This document shows, piece by piece, positions 43,148-52,596 of a stretch of DNA of 64,000 nt. Position 1 is the stretch's first letter; each line of letters begins with the position of its first letter. Made by a program: the position numbers and the translations under genes. This stretch comes from Winogradskyella sp. Lineage in GTDB: Bacteria > Bacteroidota > Bacteroidia > Flavobacteriales > Flavobacteriaceae. The notes beneath the pieces are model-generated. The model made no database searches, was not told where the DNA came from, and saw nothing but the letters and a program-made list of their open reading frames with translations. The stretch lies in the NCBI GenBank assembly GCA_004211785.1, contig SHBX01000006.1:1-64000 (forward strand), given 5' to 3'.

Positions 43148-44095
43148 TTACTTTTTAAGACCCAATTCTATCAAACGCTCGTTTAAGAATTCCCCAGCAG
43201 TAATATCGTCAAACTTTTTTGGATTGTTATCATCCACACAACTATCAAGAACATCCAATTTCATTTCACTAATAGGATGCATAAAGAAAGGAATAGAGTA
43301 GCGTGATGTTCCCCATAATTCTCTTGGCGGATTTACAACACGGTGAATTGTTGACTTTAGTTTGTTATTGGTATGTCTAGATAACATATCTCCAACATTA
43401 ATCATTAATTCATCTGGCTCAGCAATGGCATCAATCCAATCTCCTTTATGATTCTGTACTTGTAAACCACGACCTTGAGCTCCCATTAACAGTGTAATCA
43501 AATTAATATCACCATGAGCAGCTGCACGTACAGCGTTTTTAGGCTCGTCCATAATTGGTGGGTAATGGATTGGTCTTAAAATCGAATTACCATTATGAAT
43601 ATAGTTATCAAAATAAGTTTCTTCTAATCCAACAAAAAGTGCTAAAGCACGCAAGACATATTTTGCGGTTTCCTCAAGTTTTCCATAGGTTTTTTTTCCG
43701 ACTTCATTAAACTTAGGCAATTCGTTAACTTCAACATTTTCAGGGTATTCTTTGCGACGCTCATCATCATCTTCAACATATTGTCCAAAATGCCAAAACT
43801 CTTTTAAATCACCTTCTTTTTTTCCTTTTGCACTTTCTTTGCCAAACGAAATATAGCCACGTTGACCACCAATGCCTTCAATTTCATATTCACGTTTCTT
43901 TTCGACTGGTAGGTCAAAAAAGTTCTTAACTTCTGTATAAAGACTGTCTACCAACTCATCGTCTAAAAAATGCCCTTTTAAAGCTACAAAACCTATGTCT
44001 TCGTATGCTTTTCCAATTTCATTTATAAATTTTTGTTTTCTATTTGGGTCTTCAGATAAAAAATCTTTAAGGTCTACACTAGGTATTCTGTCCAT
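43148..44095 (-). CDS. Isopenicillin-N-synthase-like 2OG/Fe(II) oxygenase
   Basis: A 315-residue non-heme iron oxygenase. An N-terminal DIOX_N-type domain is followed by the double-stranded beta helix with AAHGDINLITLLM (His-x-Asp iron ligands) and the distal STIHRVVNPPREL, where the second His and the Arg for the 2-oxoacid are expected; SRYSIPFFMHP matches the family RxS element. It uses 2-oxoglutarate and oxygen to hydroxylate or cyclise an unknown substrate. Bacteroidetes relatives are numerous and uncharacterised. First gene of the leftward run. Confidence 0.88.
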   Translation of the reverse strand: MDRIPSVDLKDFLSEDPNRKQKFINEIGKAYEDIGFVALKGHFLDDELVDSLYTEVKNFFDLPVEKKREYEIEGIGGQRGYISFGKESAKGKKEGDLKEFWHFGQYVEDDDERRKEYPENVEVNELPKFNEVGKKTYGKLEETAKYVLRALALFVGLEETYFDNYIHNGNSILRPIHYPPIMDEPKNAVRAAAHGDINLITLLMGAQGRGLQVQNHKGDWIDAIAEPDELMINVGDMLSRHTNNKLKSTIHRVVNPPRELWGTSRYSIPFFMHPISEMKLDVLDSCVDDNNPKKFDDITAGEFLNERLIELGLKK

Positions 44096-44125
44096 GATAT
44101 GCAGTTTTATTAATTATATGTACTA

Positions 44126-44133
44126 CAAATCTA
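44126..44133 (-). promoter_or_regulatory. Candidate -7 promoter element for the oxygenase operon (TAGATTTG)
   Basis: TAnnTTTG on the minus strand, 31 nt before the ATG at 44095. No TTTG -33 box is clear. Confidence 0.4.
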
Positions 44134-44211
44134 GTGAAAACCCAATAATAATAGGAGTTTTATGTCAATAAAATTGATGATTGATAAGTTATGATTTCTA
44201 TCAATTTTAGT

Positions 44212-44219
44212 TACATTTG
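44212..44219 (+). promoter_or_regulatory. Candidate -7 promoter element for the E1 gene (TACATTTG)
   Basis: An exact TAnnTTTG match 26 nt before the ATG at 44246, on the strand opposite to the oxygenase promoter. Confidence 0.42.
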
Positions 44220-44245
44220 ATTGACCGATTAAAAATGTTATAAAC

Positions 44246-46246
44246 ATGTCCAACCCTACATTAAGACCTATAAGTTTTGATAGAGCTTCGCTAAGTGATG
44301 AGAAGTTAATTCAGCTCTATTACAATATGTTAAGACCTCGATTAATAGAGGAGAAAATGCTTATTCTATTGCGTCAAGGCAAGATATCTAAGTGGTTTTC
44401 TGGTATTGGGCAAGAGGCAATTTCTGTAGGCGTGACGATGGCTTTAGATAAAGAAGAATATATTTTGCCGATGCATCGTAACCTCGGTGTATTTACGACT
44501 AGAGAAATTCCGTTGTTTCGTTTGTTTTGCCAATGGCAAGGAAAAATGAGTGGCTTTACGAAAGGGCGTGACCGTTCTTTTCACTTCGGAACCCAAGAAT
44601 ATAATATAGTTGGCATGATATCACATTTAGGACCACAATTGGGTGTGGCAGATGGTATTGCTTTGGCAAATCTATTGAAGAGAAACAATAAGGTAACTGC
44701 TGTTTTTACTGGTGAAGGTGGTACAAGTGAAGGTGATTTTCATGAAGCTTTAAATGTAGCATCTGTTTGGCAATTGCCAGTACTGTTTTGTATAGAGAAT
44801 AATGGTTATGGCTTGTCAACTCCAACTAAAGAACAGTACAATTGTGAGCATTTAGCCGATAGAGGTAAAGGCTATGGTATGGAATCCCATATTATAGACG
44901 GCAATAATATTACTGAAGTTTATACTAAAGTTTCTGAGCTTACTCAGGATATGCGTCAAAATCCTCGCCCTATATTGTTAGAGTTCAAAACGTTTAGAAT
45001 GCGAGGCCATGAAGAGGCGAGTGGCACCAAATATGTCCCGCAAGAATTAATGGATTATTGGGCTGCAAAAGACCCTTTAGAAAATTACCAAGACTATTTA
45101 AAAACGTTAGGCATTTTAACTGAAGAAAAGGAAGTTGAATTCAAAGAAGCTATTATTCATGAAATAAATGAAAATTTAGATGAAGCTTATGCTGAAGAAA
45201 ATATAGACCCTAATTTAACTACTGAGTTAGATGATGTGTATAAAGAGTTTGTATATCAAGAATCTAAGTATAGAAATGAAACAAAAGAATTACGTTTAGT
45301 TGATGCTATTTCTGAAAGTTTAAAACTATCTATGGAACGTCATAATGACCTTGTGATTATGGGACAAGATATTGCTGAATATGGTGGTGTTTTTAAAATC
45401 ACTGATGGCTTTGTAGAACAGTTTGGAAAAGGTAGAGTACGTAACACGCCGATTTGTGAATCTGCAATTGTAGAAGCAGGTATGGGCTTATCCATAGCCG
45501 GAATGAAAGCTGTGGTTGAGATGCAATTTGCTGACTTTGTGAGTTCTGGTTTTAATCCAATAGTCAATTATTTAGCAAAATCTCATTACCGCTGGAATCA
45601 ATCAGCAGATGTTGTAGTACGTATGCCATGTGGTGCTGGAGTTGCTGCTGGACCTTTTCATTCACAAACCAATGAAGCTTGGTTTACAAAAACACCAGGT
45701 TTAAAAGTGGTTTATCCGGCGTTTCCTGCAGATGCAAAAGGATTGTTGGCTACAGCAATTAACGACCCGAACCCTGTATTGTTTTTTGAGCATAAGGCAC
45801 TTTATAGAAGTATTAGAGAGGAAGTTCCAACTGATTATTACACCTTACCACTTGGTAAAGCATCCATACTTAAAGAAGGTAATGATATTACAATTATAAC
45901 ATATGGAGCTGGTGTACATTGGGCTTTAGAAACTCTAGAGAATAATGCTGGAATCTCTGCAGATTTAATTGATTTGCGTTCACTACAGCCTTTAGATAAA
46001 GAGGCAATTCTCAATTCCGTTAAGAAAACAAATAAAGCAATTATTTTACAAGAAGACTCGCTATTTGGTGGTATTGCAAGTGATTTATCTGCGATGCTTA
46101 TGGAAGAGTGTTTTGAATATCTAGATGCACCAGTAAAACGCGTGGCTAGTTTAGAGACACCAATTCCTTTTGATAGTCAATTAGAACAACAGTATTTGGC
46201 TAAAGGTATGTTTGAAAAAGCTTTATTAGATATTATTACTTATTGA
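44246..46246 (+). CDS. 2-oxoacid dehydrogenase E1, fused alpha and beta subunits
   Basis: A 666-residue enzyme in which both halves of a branched-chain-type E1 are joined. Residues 1-330 are the alpha part with the thiamine-diphosphate motif (GEGGTSEGDFHEALN, ENNGYGLSTP) and phosphorylation-loop relatives; residues 335-666 are the beta part (VIMGQDIAEYGGVFKIT, PICESAIVEAGMGLSIAG, C-terminal transketolase domain). It decarboxylates 2-oxoisovalerate or a related 2-oxoacid and passes the acyl group to E2. E2 and E3 genes are not near. Such fusions are usual in Bacteroidetes. Confidence 0.92.
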   Translation: MSNPTLRPISFDRASLSDEKLIQLYYNMLRPRLIEEKMLILLRQGKISKWFSGIGQEAISVGVTMALDKEEYILPMHRNLGVFTTREIPLFRLFCQWQGKMSGFTKGRDRSFHFGTQEYNIVGMISHLGPQLGVADGIALANLLKRNNKVTAVFTGEGGTSEGDFHEALNVASVWQLPVLFCIENNGYGLSTPTKEQYNCEHLADRGKGYGMESHIIDGNNITEVYTKVSELTQDMRQNPRPILLEFKTFRMRGHEEASGTKYVPQELMDYWAAKDPLENYQDYLKTLGILTEEKEVEFKEAIIHEINENLDEAYAEENIDPNLTTELDDVYKEFVYQESKYRNETKELRLVDAISESLKLSMERHNDLVIMGQDIAEYGGVFKITDGFVEQFGKGRVRNTPICESAIVEAGMGLSIAGMKAVVEMQFADFVSSGFNPIVNYLAKSHYRWNQSADVVVRMPCGAGVAAGPFHSQTNEAWFTKTPGLKVVYPAFPADAKGLLATAINDPNPVLFFEHKALYRSIREEVPTDYYTLPLGKASILKEGNDITIITYGAGVHWALETLENNAGISADLIDLRSLQPLDKEAILNSVKKTNKAIILQEDSLFGGIASDLSAMLMEECFEYLDAPVKRVASLETPIPFDSQLEQQYLAKGMFEKALLDIITY

Positions 46247-46317
46247 TTTAACTTTTCGTTCAAAAAATTAGTATACTATTTCTGTATATTTAAACTCAAT
46301 TAAATTTAGTTATAAAA

Positions 46318-48492
46318 ATGAAAAATATAAATTACGCTGCTATAGTTGTCCTATTTATAGCATTGAGCTGCAAGAAAAATGATAAAGATGTTAACTATAC
46401 TTCAATTGATGTTCCCGTAGCGGAAAAAACGCCTAAGAAGCTTACAGTTCATGGTGATACACGTACTGATGATTATTTTTGGATGCGTCTAAGTGACGAG
46501 CAAAAAAATGCTGAAACTCCAGATGAACAAACTCAAAAAGTGTTGAACTATCTAGAAAATGAGAATAGTTACAAGAAAGAGGTTTTAAAGCATACTGAGG
46601 ACTTGCAAGAAAATTTATATAATGAGATTGTTGGCCGTATAAAAAAGGATGACCAATCCGTACCCTATAATAATAATGGTTATTCTTATTACACTAGATT
46701 TGAAGATGGAATGGATTATGCCTTGTATTGTAGAAAAAAATTGGAAGATGATAGTAAAGAGGAAATAATTCTTAATGGCCCTGAAATGGCTGAAGGGCAT
46801 TCATATTTCGGTATAGGGAGTCGTTCTATTAGTGAAAATAATAATATAATGGCTTTTGGGATTGATACTATTTCTAGAAGGCGCTATGATATATATTTTA
46901 AAGATTTAAACTCTGGCAAAATGTTATCTGATCAATTGAGCAATACAACAGGAAGCATTGCTTGGGCTAATGATAATAAAACTGTTTTTTACACTTCAAA
47001 AGATCCTATTACTTTAAGGGCAAACAAAATTTATAGACATGTTTTAGGCACCAAACAATCAGCTGATGAATTGATTTTCGAAGAAGTTGATGATACGTTT
47101 AGTTGTTTTGTGTATAAATCCAGATCTGATGCATACATTATGATTGGTAGTTCTCAAACATTGTCTACAGAATATCAATATTTGGATGCTAATAACCCAT
47201 ATGGAAAGCTTAAAATTATTCAACCTAGAGAAAAAAATCTAGAGTATTCTGCAGATCATTACAAAGACCATTTTTACATACGCACAAATTTAAATGCAAA
47301 CAACTTTAAATTAGTAAAAACCCCAGTAACAGCTACTACTAAAGATAATTGGACAGATGTGATTCCGCACAGAGAAGATATTCTTTTACAAAGCTTTGTG
47401 CTCTTTAGCAATCATTTAGTGCTTCAAGAACGAGTAAATGGACTAAGAGCCATTCGTGTAAAAACTTGGGACGAAAAAGACGACTATTATATTGATTTTA
47501 ATGACCCTGCATATGTATCTTACCCAACTACAAACTTAGATTTTAACACTCATATTCTTCGTTACGGTTATACATCGCTTACGACACCGGGCAGTACATT
47601 TGACTATGATATGAATGCAAAAACCCAAGTACTTTTAAAAGAGCAAGAAGTTTTAGGAGAAGATTTTTCTAAAGACAATTATGTTTCAGAACGTATTTAT
47701 GCTACCGCAAAAGATGGTGTAAAAATTCCTATTTCTTTGGTTTATAAAAAAGGCACAAAAAGAAGTGCAGATACACCATTACTATTGTATTCTTACGGAT
47801 CTTATGGCTCAAGTTCAGAACCGTTTTTTAGTACTGATAGATTAAGTTTATTAAATCGTGGTTTTATATATGCAATGGCTCATATTCGTGGAGGACAGGA
47901 AATGGGAAGACATTGGTATGAAGATGGCAAACTTCTAAAAAAGAAAAATACGTTTACAGATTTTATTGCTGCTGGTGAGTATTTGGTTGCCGAAAACTAT
48001 ACGAGTTCCGAACATCTATATGCTATGGGAGGAAGTGCTGGTGGACTGCTTATGGGAGCGGTTGTTAACATGAAACCTGACTTATGGAATGGTGTAGTGG
48101 CTGCAGTGCCTTTTGTCGATGTTATTTCTACAATGATGGATGAAACGATTCCACTTACTACTTTTGAGTTTGATGAATGGGGTAATCCAAAAGATAAAGA
48201 GTATTATGATTATATGAAATCATACTCGCCTTACGATAATGTAGAGGCAAAGGATTATCCAAATATGCTTATTACAACAGGTTACTGGGATAGTCAAGTA
48301 CAATATTGGGAGCCTGCTAAATGGACAGCAAAACTTCGTGAATACAAAACGGATAACAATATGTTAGTTTTAGATTGTGATATGGAAACCGGACATGGAG
48401 GAGCTTCAGGTAGATTTGACCGTTATAAGCGTACGGCATTATATTATGCATTTTTGCTGAATTTAGAAGAATTGAAAAATTTTAAGTTATAA
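46318..48492 (+). CDS. S9A prolyl oligopeptidase/oligopeptidase B-like lipoprotein
   Basis: A 724-residue serine peptidase with a lipoprotein signal (LFIALSC, Cys18). A seven-bladed propeller (about 85-450) is followed by the alpha/beta hydrolase with the nucleophile motif MGGSAGGLL (Ser573), TTGYWDSQVQYWEPAKW containing the Asp region, and the catalytic His in METGHGGASGRF. The YSYGSYGSSSEPFF and AHIRGGQEMG segments are those of oligopeptidase B-like enzymes. It would degrade peptides in the periplasm. Monocistronic; a hairpin follows. Confidence 0.92.
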   Translation: MKNINYAAIVVLFIALSCKKNDKDVNYTSIDVPVAEKTPKKLTVHGDTRTDDYFWMRLSDEQKNAETPDEQTQKVLNYLENENSYKKEVLKHTEDLQENLYNEIVGRIKKDDQSVPYNNNGYSYYTRFEDGMDYALYCRKKLEDDSKEEIILNGPEMAEGHSYFGIGSRSISENNNIMAFGIDTISRRRYDIYFKDLNSGKMLSDQLSNTTGSIAWANDNKTVFYTSKDPITLRANKIYRHVLGTKQSADELIFEEVDDTFSCFVYKSRSDAYIMIGSSQTLSTEYQYLDANNPYGKLKIIQPREKNLEYSADHYKDHFYIRTNLNANNFKLVKTPVTATTKDNWTDVIPHREDILLQSFVLFSNHLVLQERVNGLRAIRVKTWDEKDDYYIDFNDPAYVSYPTTNLDFNTHILRYGYTSLTTPGSTFDYDMNAKTQVLLKEQEVLGEDFSKDNYVSERIYATAKDGVKIPISLVYKKGTKRSADTPLLLYSYGSYGSSSEPFFSTDRLSLLNRGFIYAMAHIRGGQEMGRHWYEDGKLLKKKNTFTDFIAAGEYLVAENYTSSEHLYAMGGSAGGLLMGAVVNMKPDLWNGVVAAVPFVDVISTMMDETIPLTTFEFDEWGNPKDKEYYDYMKSYSPYDNVEAKDYPNMLITTGYWDSQVQYWEPAKWTAKLREYKTDNNMLVLDCDMETGHGGASGRFDRYKRTALYYAFLLNLEELKNFKL

Positions 48493-48515
48493 TCTAATTA
48501 ACTTGCGTCAATAAG

Positions 48516-48552
48516 AATGCCTAGTAGAATTTGTTTTACTAGGCATTATTTT
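48516..48552. terminator. Hairpin terminator between S9 and M19 genes
   Basis: AATGCCTAGTA pairs perfectly with TACTAGGCATT, and ATTTTAAG follows on the plus strand, a fair U-tract. It ends the S9 gene and faces the 3' end of the convergent M19 gene. Confidence 0.75.
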
Positions 48553-48570
48553 AAGAATACTTACAAATAT

Positions 48571-49866
48571 TCACTTCAAATCATCAGCCACAGCCTGACA
48601 TTTATCCAAAACACGTAATAAATTTCCTGACCACAATTGTTCTATTTGGTTTTCAGTGTAACCACGACGCACTAATTCTAAAGTAACATTAAAGGTTTCA
48701 GACGCATCATTCCAACCTTCAATACCTCCGCCACCATCAAAATCACTGCTAATGCCTACGTGGTCTATTCCCATTTTCTCTATTAAATAATCAATATGAT
48801 CTACAAAATCTGAGACATTAACTTCTGGCGGAAAGTCTGTCATTGCATCTATTTTTGTTTTGGTTATTTCATTAATTTTTGACAAATAACCACTTTCTCT
48901 GATAGAATCTTGTAATGTTTTGTCTAGAGCTCTAAATTCTCTACGCCCATAATACGTAACACCCATAGAGTCTGCTATTTGCTTTCTAATTTCAGTTGCT
49001 TTTGCATTTCTAGCTTCTGATTTTTCTTTACTTAAATAACTTCTAAACGCCACAGTCTGAACAACACCTCCGTTTTCTTTCATCCACTGTAATTGTTCGT
49101 CATCTAGATTTCTACTGTGGTCACATAACGCTCTAGCAGAAGAATGTGATGCGATGATAGGCGCTTTGGTTAACTCAATCATTTGGCGCATAGCTTCTTT
49201 GGAAGGGTGAGAAACATCTATCATCATACCAACTTTATTCATTTCTTTTACCACCATTTTACCAAAATCACTCAATCCGTTGTGTAACCAGTCATTATCT
49301 GCCTCACCAGTATTGCTATCACATAATTGACTATGTCCATTATGAGATAAAGACATGTAACGTGCGCCTAAATCGTAAAACTTCTGAACATTTTCTATGT
49401 CCAATCCGACTGGATAACCATTTTCAATACCAATCATTGCAACTTTTTTACCAGATGCATTGATGCGCCTAACATCATCAGAAGTTCTAGCCAATTCTAT
49501 TTTATCTGGCGCATAATCCCTAACCAAACGATGAATGGCGTTAAATTTTGACATGGCATTGGCATGCGCCTTTTCAAAACCTTCTCTTGATAAAGAATCT
49601 TGCCCAGTATATACAATAAACCATGGTACATCAAGACCTCCTTCTAACATTTTTGGCAAATTAACTTGATTGTCTAAGCGTTGTGTGTAGTTTATAGAGT
49701 CTGTGAAATTTGCAACATTAATATCGCAATGTGTATCTAAAGTAATTACGCGGTCATGTATCTCTTTAGCATAAGCGATGAGCTCTTCTTCGGTTTTAGG
49801 CTCAGACTTACAGCTTGATATTAGAATGGTTAGAACAAGAAAGGATAGTGTAGCTTTTAATTTCAT
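48571..49866 (-). CDS. M19 membrane dipeptidase-like lipoprotein
   Basis: A 431-residue metallodipeptidase with a lipobox (ILISSC, Cys19). Zinc-site signatures of the renal dipeptidase family are visible: TLDTHCDINVANF (His-x-Asp), MIDVSHPSKEA, IASHSSARAL and HVGISSDFDGGG. It would hydrolyse dipeptides, including D-amino-acid forms, at the cell surface. A long loop around residues 265-345 (SKEKSEARNAKATEIRKQ) is longer than in mammalian enzymes. Convergent with the S9 gene. Confidence 0.92.
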   Translation of the reverse strand: MKLKATLSFLVLTILISSCKSEPKTEEELIAYAKEIHDRVITLDTHCDINVANFTDSINYTQRLDNQVNLPKMLEGGLDVPWFIVYTGQDSLSREGFEKAHANAMSKFNAIHRLVRDYAPDKIELARTSDDVRRINASGKKVAMIGIENGYPVGLDIENVQKFYDLGARYMSLSHNGHSQLCDSNTGEADNDWLHNGLSDFGKMVVKEMNKVGMMIDVSHPSKEAMRQMIELTKAPIIASHSSARALCDHSRNLDDEQLQWMKENGGVVQTVAFRSYLSKEKSEARNAKATEIRKQIADSMGVTYYGRREFRALDKTLQDSIRESGYLSKINEITKTKIDAMTDFPPEVNVSDFVDHIDYLIEKMGIDHVGISSDFDGGGGIEGWNDASETFNVTLELVRRGYTENQIEQLWSGNLLRVLDKCQAVADDLK

Positions 49867-49911
49867 AATCGAAGTTTCAATTTTGCATAAAAATAATGTA
49901 GTAAAGTGTTA

Positions 49912-49946
49912 AAAACAAAAAACCAGTATTACAACTAATACTGGTT
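49912..49946 (-). terminator. Strong minus-strand terminator upstream of the M19 gene
   Basis: AACCAGTATTA, loop GTTG, TAATACTGGTT read on the minus strand, followed by TTTTTGTTTTT. It lies just after the decayed small ORF at 49972-50150, which implies that a small transcript was or is made here separately from the M19 gene. Confidence 0.85.
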
Positions 49947-49971
49947 TATTCAAATTCGATTCTGATTAGAT

Positions 49972-50150
49972 TCATAGTCTAATGTTTTCTAGGTCATCAT
50001 CTAAACTGTTAGATGTATTGACGATTTTTGATAATGCTTTCATTTCTTGATTGATTTTAATGATTATCTAAACCGTCTTTTACTGTTCCAAGTAAAACTT
50101 TTAGCTTCTGAATTTCTGCTCGTTAACTGATTGCTGTTTAATGTTCTCAT
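49972..50150 (-). pseudogene. Frameshifted small coiled-coil protein gene
   Basis: An ATG at 50150 opens MRTLNSNQLT, but the frame then ends after 28 codons. Reading one base on gives AEIQKLKVLLGTVKDGLD, and one base on again gives IIKINQEMKALSKIVNTSNS followed by LDDDLENIRL and TGA at 49972-49974. The three parts together make a coherent 58-residue amphipathic coiled-coil protein interrupted by two single-base insertions. A strong terminator follows 26 bases later. Either a recently inactivated gene or a region with two sequencing errors. The remaining stretch from 50151 to 50262 holds no other ORF that I can support. Confidence 0.55.
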
Positions 50151-50262
50151 GATTGTTCGATTTTTAATTGATTACACTATAAAGACGACCAATAAAAATT
50201 TATGTTACAACTAAAACATTGATTTAACACACATTAACGTTGCGTTAACCTTAATTATAGAA

Positions 50263-50826
50263 TTAATCACGATCAACTTTGACTTCTGATAATATAAAGG
50301 GATAAGCTTTTTTTACTTCTATTAATTCTTCTTTTGTGAGCTCATCAGGTACTTTATTAAACATGTTTTTTGCATACGTTGTACGAACATGTAGGTAGGC
50401 TTCACTTATTTCATCTTGAACATAGATAAAAGTTGCATAATTTGTTAAAGCATCGTGTTTTAAAGAGATTATTGCTTCTTGTGGCTTATCTGATGATTCT
50501 GGTAATTGTTTTCCATTACAATAGTCACATTCGTTTGCGCCATTATTATCTACAAAAGAAATAACTAAATCTTTTAATTCTTCTAGTTCTATAATTTCAT
50601 CTTCTGCCATGATTTCATTATTCATATTTATATAAATCTTAAAGATGTTTCTATCATTTATTATTATATCACAATCGGGTGTTAAACATTCCGGAGGTAA
50701 TTTCCTCAGAATACCTTTATCAGCAGAAATAGTAGTGGTCACTAAGAAAAAGATAAGTAGTAAAAAAGCAATGTCTGCCATTGAACCTGCATTAACTGAT
50801 GGGGCATTTCTTCTTGAGTTTCTCAT
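50263..50826 (-). CDS. ExbD/TolR family biopolymer transport protein
   Basis: A 187-residue protein with the ExbD signature: basic RNSRRNAPSVNAGSMADIAF, then a single membrane helix FLLLIFFLVTTTIS that contains the conserved Asp just before it (MADIAF, ExbD/TolR type), followed by a periplasmic domain. With ExbB and TonB such proteins use the proton gradient to energise outer-membrane receptors. No exbB or tonB gene is beside it, as often in Bacteroidetes where several exbD paralogues exist. The Cys-containing loop ECDYCNGKQLPESSD is unusual. Confidence 0.88.
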   Translation of the reverse strand: MRNSRRNAPSVNAGSMADIAFLLLIFFLVTTTISADKGILRKLPPECLTPDCDIIINDRNIFKIYINMNNEIMAEDEIIELEELKDLVISFVDNNGANECDYCNGKQLPESSDKPQEAIISLKHDALTNYATFIYVQDEISEAYLHVRTTYAKNMFNKVPDELTKEELIEVKKAYPFILSEVKVDRD

Positions 50827-50903
50827 AATAATTGAAGTTTTAAGATTAATGTTAAAGAATTCACAAAAACGATACCACTTTTAAAATGTTGTTAACAAGA
50901 GCC

Positions 50904-50932
50904 TTTGAAACCGTTATTATGTTCTATTTTTG
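50904..50932 (+). promoter_or_regulatory. Bacteroidetes promoter of the DEAH helicase (TTTG-N17-TATTTTTG)
   Basis: TTTG at 50904-50907 and TATTTTTG at 50925-50932, separated by 17 bases, make the clearest two-box Bacteroidetes promoter in the window. The helicase ATG lies 62 bases after the -7 element. Confidence 0.6.
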
Positions 50933-50993
50933 CAAAATTGGTCCGTTAAACAATTAATTGACCTAAGCTATTAATACACATTTTAAGCATCAT

Positions 50994-52508
50994 ATGTCTG
51001 TAGACACTCAAATACAAGTAGAAAAAGAGAGCAAAAAGCGCCTGTATGACTATCAAATAGCGGATCTTAATCGCATTTTTGATGTCATGGACGAGTCTCC
51101 AGAAGATTACAATTTGCTCTACCAGTTACCGACTGGTGGAGGGAAGACTGTTATTTTTTCTGAAATCGTTAGACGTTATATTAAAGACAGAAACAAAAAG
51201 GTTGTCATCCTAACGCATCGTATTGAATTGTGTAAACAAACCTCAAGTGTACTTTCTGGTTTTGATGTAAAGAATAAAATTATAAACAGTAAGGTCAAGG
51301 ATTTACCAGACCAGGATGATTACCAATGTTTTGTGGCAATGGTTGAAACCCTGAATAATCGTTTGTCAGAAAATGATTTTGAACTAAAAGATATTGGGCT
51401 CGTAATCATTGATGAAGCGCATTATAACTCATTTAGAAAGTTATTTAAGTTTTTTGACAACTGTTTTATTCTAGGTGTTACAGCTACGCCATTGAGTAGT
51501 AATATTAAACTACCAATGAAAGATAATTACAGCAATCTAATTGTTGGTGATGATATTTCTACGTTGATTAAAAATGGGTTTTTGGCTAAAGCAGATATGC
51601 TAAGTTATGATGTTGGCTTAACATCACTAAAAGTTGGTATTAATGGTGATTATACTGTTAAATCATCTGAAGCATTATATACCAATAGCTTTATGCAAAC
51701 TAAGCTATTAACAGCTTTTGATGATACTTCTAAAGGTAAAAAAACGTTGATTTTTAATAACGGTATCCATACGTCTAAAGAAGTTTATCACACCTTTAAA
51801 AGAGCTGGCTACAATGTAAGACATCTTGATAATACAGCTAATAAAGAAGAACGCCGAGAAACGCTTGAATGGTTTAAGACAACGCCAGATGCAATTTTAA
51901 GTTCGGTAAGTATATTAACCACTGGATTTGACGAACCTTCTGTTGAATCTATAATTTTGAATCGTGCCACACGTTCATTAACCCTATATTTTCAGATGAT
52001 TGGTCGTGGATCTCGTATTTATGGTGATAGAAAATCGTTTCAAGTTGTTGATTTAGGTAACAATATTGCTCGTTTCGGACAATGGGACCAGCCAGTAGAT
52101 TGGCAACATATATTTAAATATCCTGACTTTTATTTAGAGAATATTGTTGATGATGATACGCTTGAGCGTGATTTTGTATACGAAATGCCAGATGCTTTGC
52201 GTAAGAAGTTTAAAAAATCCGAATCTTTGGATTTTAATGTAAAAGCTGAGTATAAGAAGGTTCTTAATTCAGGAAAAAAATCATTCACAGTCATAGAGCG
52301 TTCTATTGAGCAACATTCAAAAATATGCATTGACAATTGCGAAGATGTTTTTGAAGCTCGTGAGTTAATAAAGGAATTACAAGACGAAATAGGTTACCGT
52401 ATTAAGCAATATTGCTACTGTATCATGAACAGTACTCAGAACTACAAAGATTGGCTATATGAAGAATATAATAGACGTTTAAGATTGAGTTTTAACGGAA
52501 AGTTTTAA
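50994..52508 (+). CDS. Superfamily II DEAH-box helicase (RadD-like)
   Basis: A 504-residue SF2 helicase: LYDYQIADLNRIFD (Q-motif like), LPTGGGKTVIFSEIV (Walker A), VIIDEAHYN (DEAH), GVTATPL (motif III), then the second RecA domain with STSILTTGFDEPS-type motif and QMIGRGSRIYGD (motif VI). The C-terminal 100 residues include five cysteines, CIDNCEDVF and QYCYCIM, that may bind a metal. It is closest in layout to bacterial RadD/YejH-type repair helicases. The substrate is unknown. Monocistronic. Confidence 0.9.
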   Translation: MSVDTQIQVEKESKKRLYDYQIADLNRIFDVMDESPEDYNLLYQLPTGGGKTVIFSEIVRRYIKDRNKKVVILTHRIELCKQTSSVLSGFDVKNKIINSKVKDLPDQDDYQCFVAMVETLNNRLSENDFELKDIGLVIIDEAHYNSFRKLFKFFDNCFILGVTATPLSSNIKLPMKDNYSNLIVGDDISTLIKNGFLAKADMLSYDVGLTSLKVGINGDYTVKSSEALYTNSFMQTKLLTAFDDTSKGKKTLIFNNGIHTSKEVYHTFKRAGYNVRHLDNTANKEERRETLEWFKTTPDAILSSVSILTTGFDEPSVESIILNRATRSLTLYFQMIGRGSRIYGDRKSFQVVDLGNNIARFGQWDQPVDWQHIFKYPDFYLENIVDDDTLERDFVYEMPDALRKKFKKSESLDFNVKAEYKKVLNSGKKSFTVIERSIEQHSKICIDNCEDVFEARELIKELQDEIGYRIKQYCYCIMNSTQNYKDWLYEEYNRRLRLSFNGKF

Positions 52509-52596
52509 CTTTTTTTTGAAAGGTTTTCGTTTTTTATGCGTTTAATTTGAAATAGGTATAGTTTTTGCTATTTGTATCTTATTAATTAGGCCAAAC

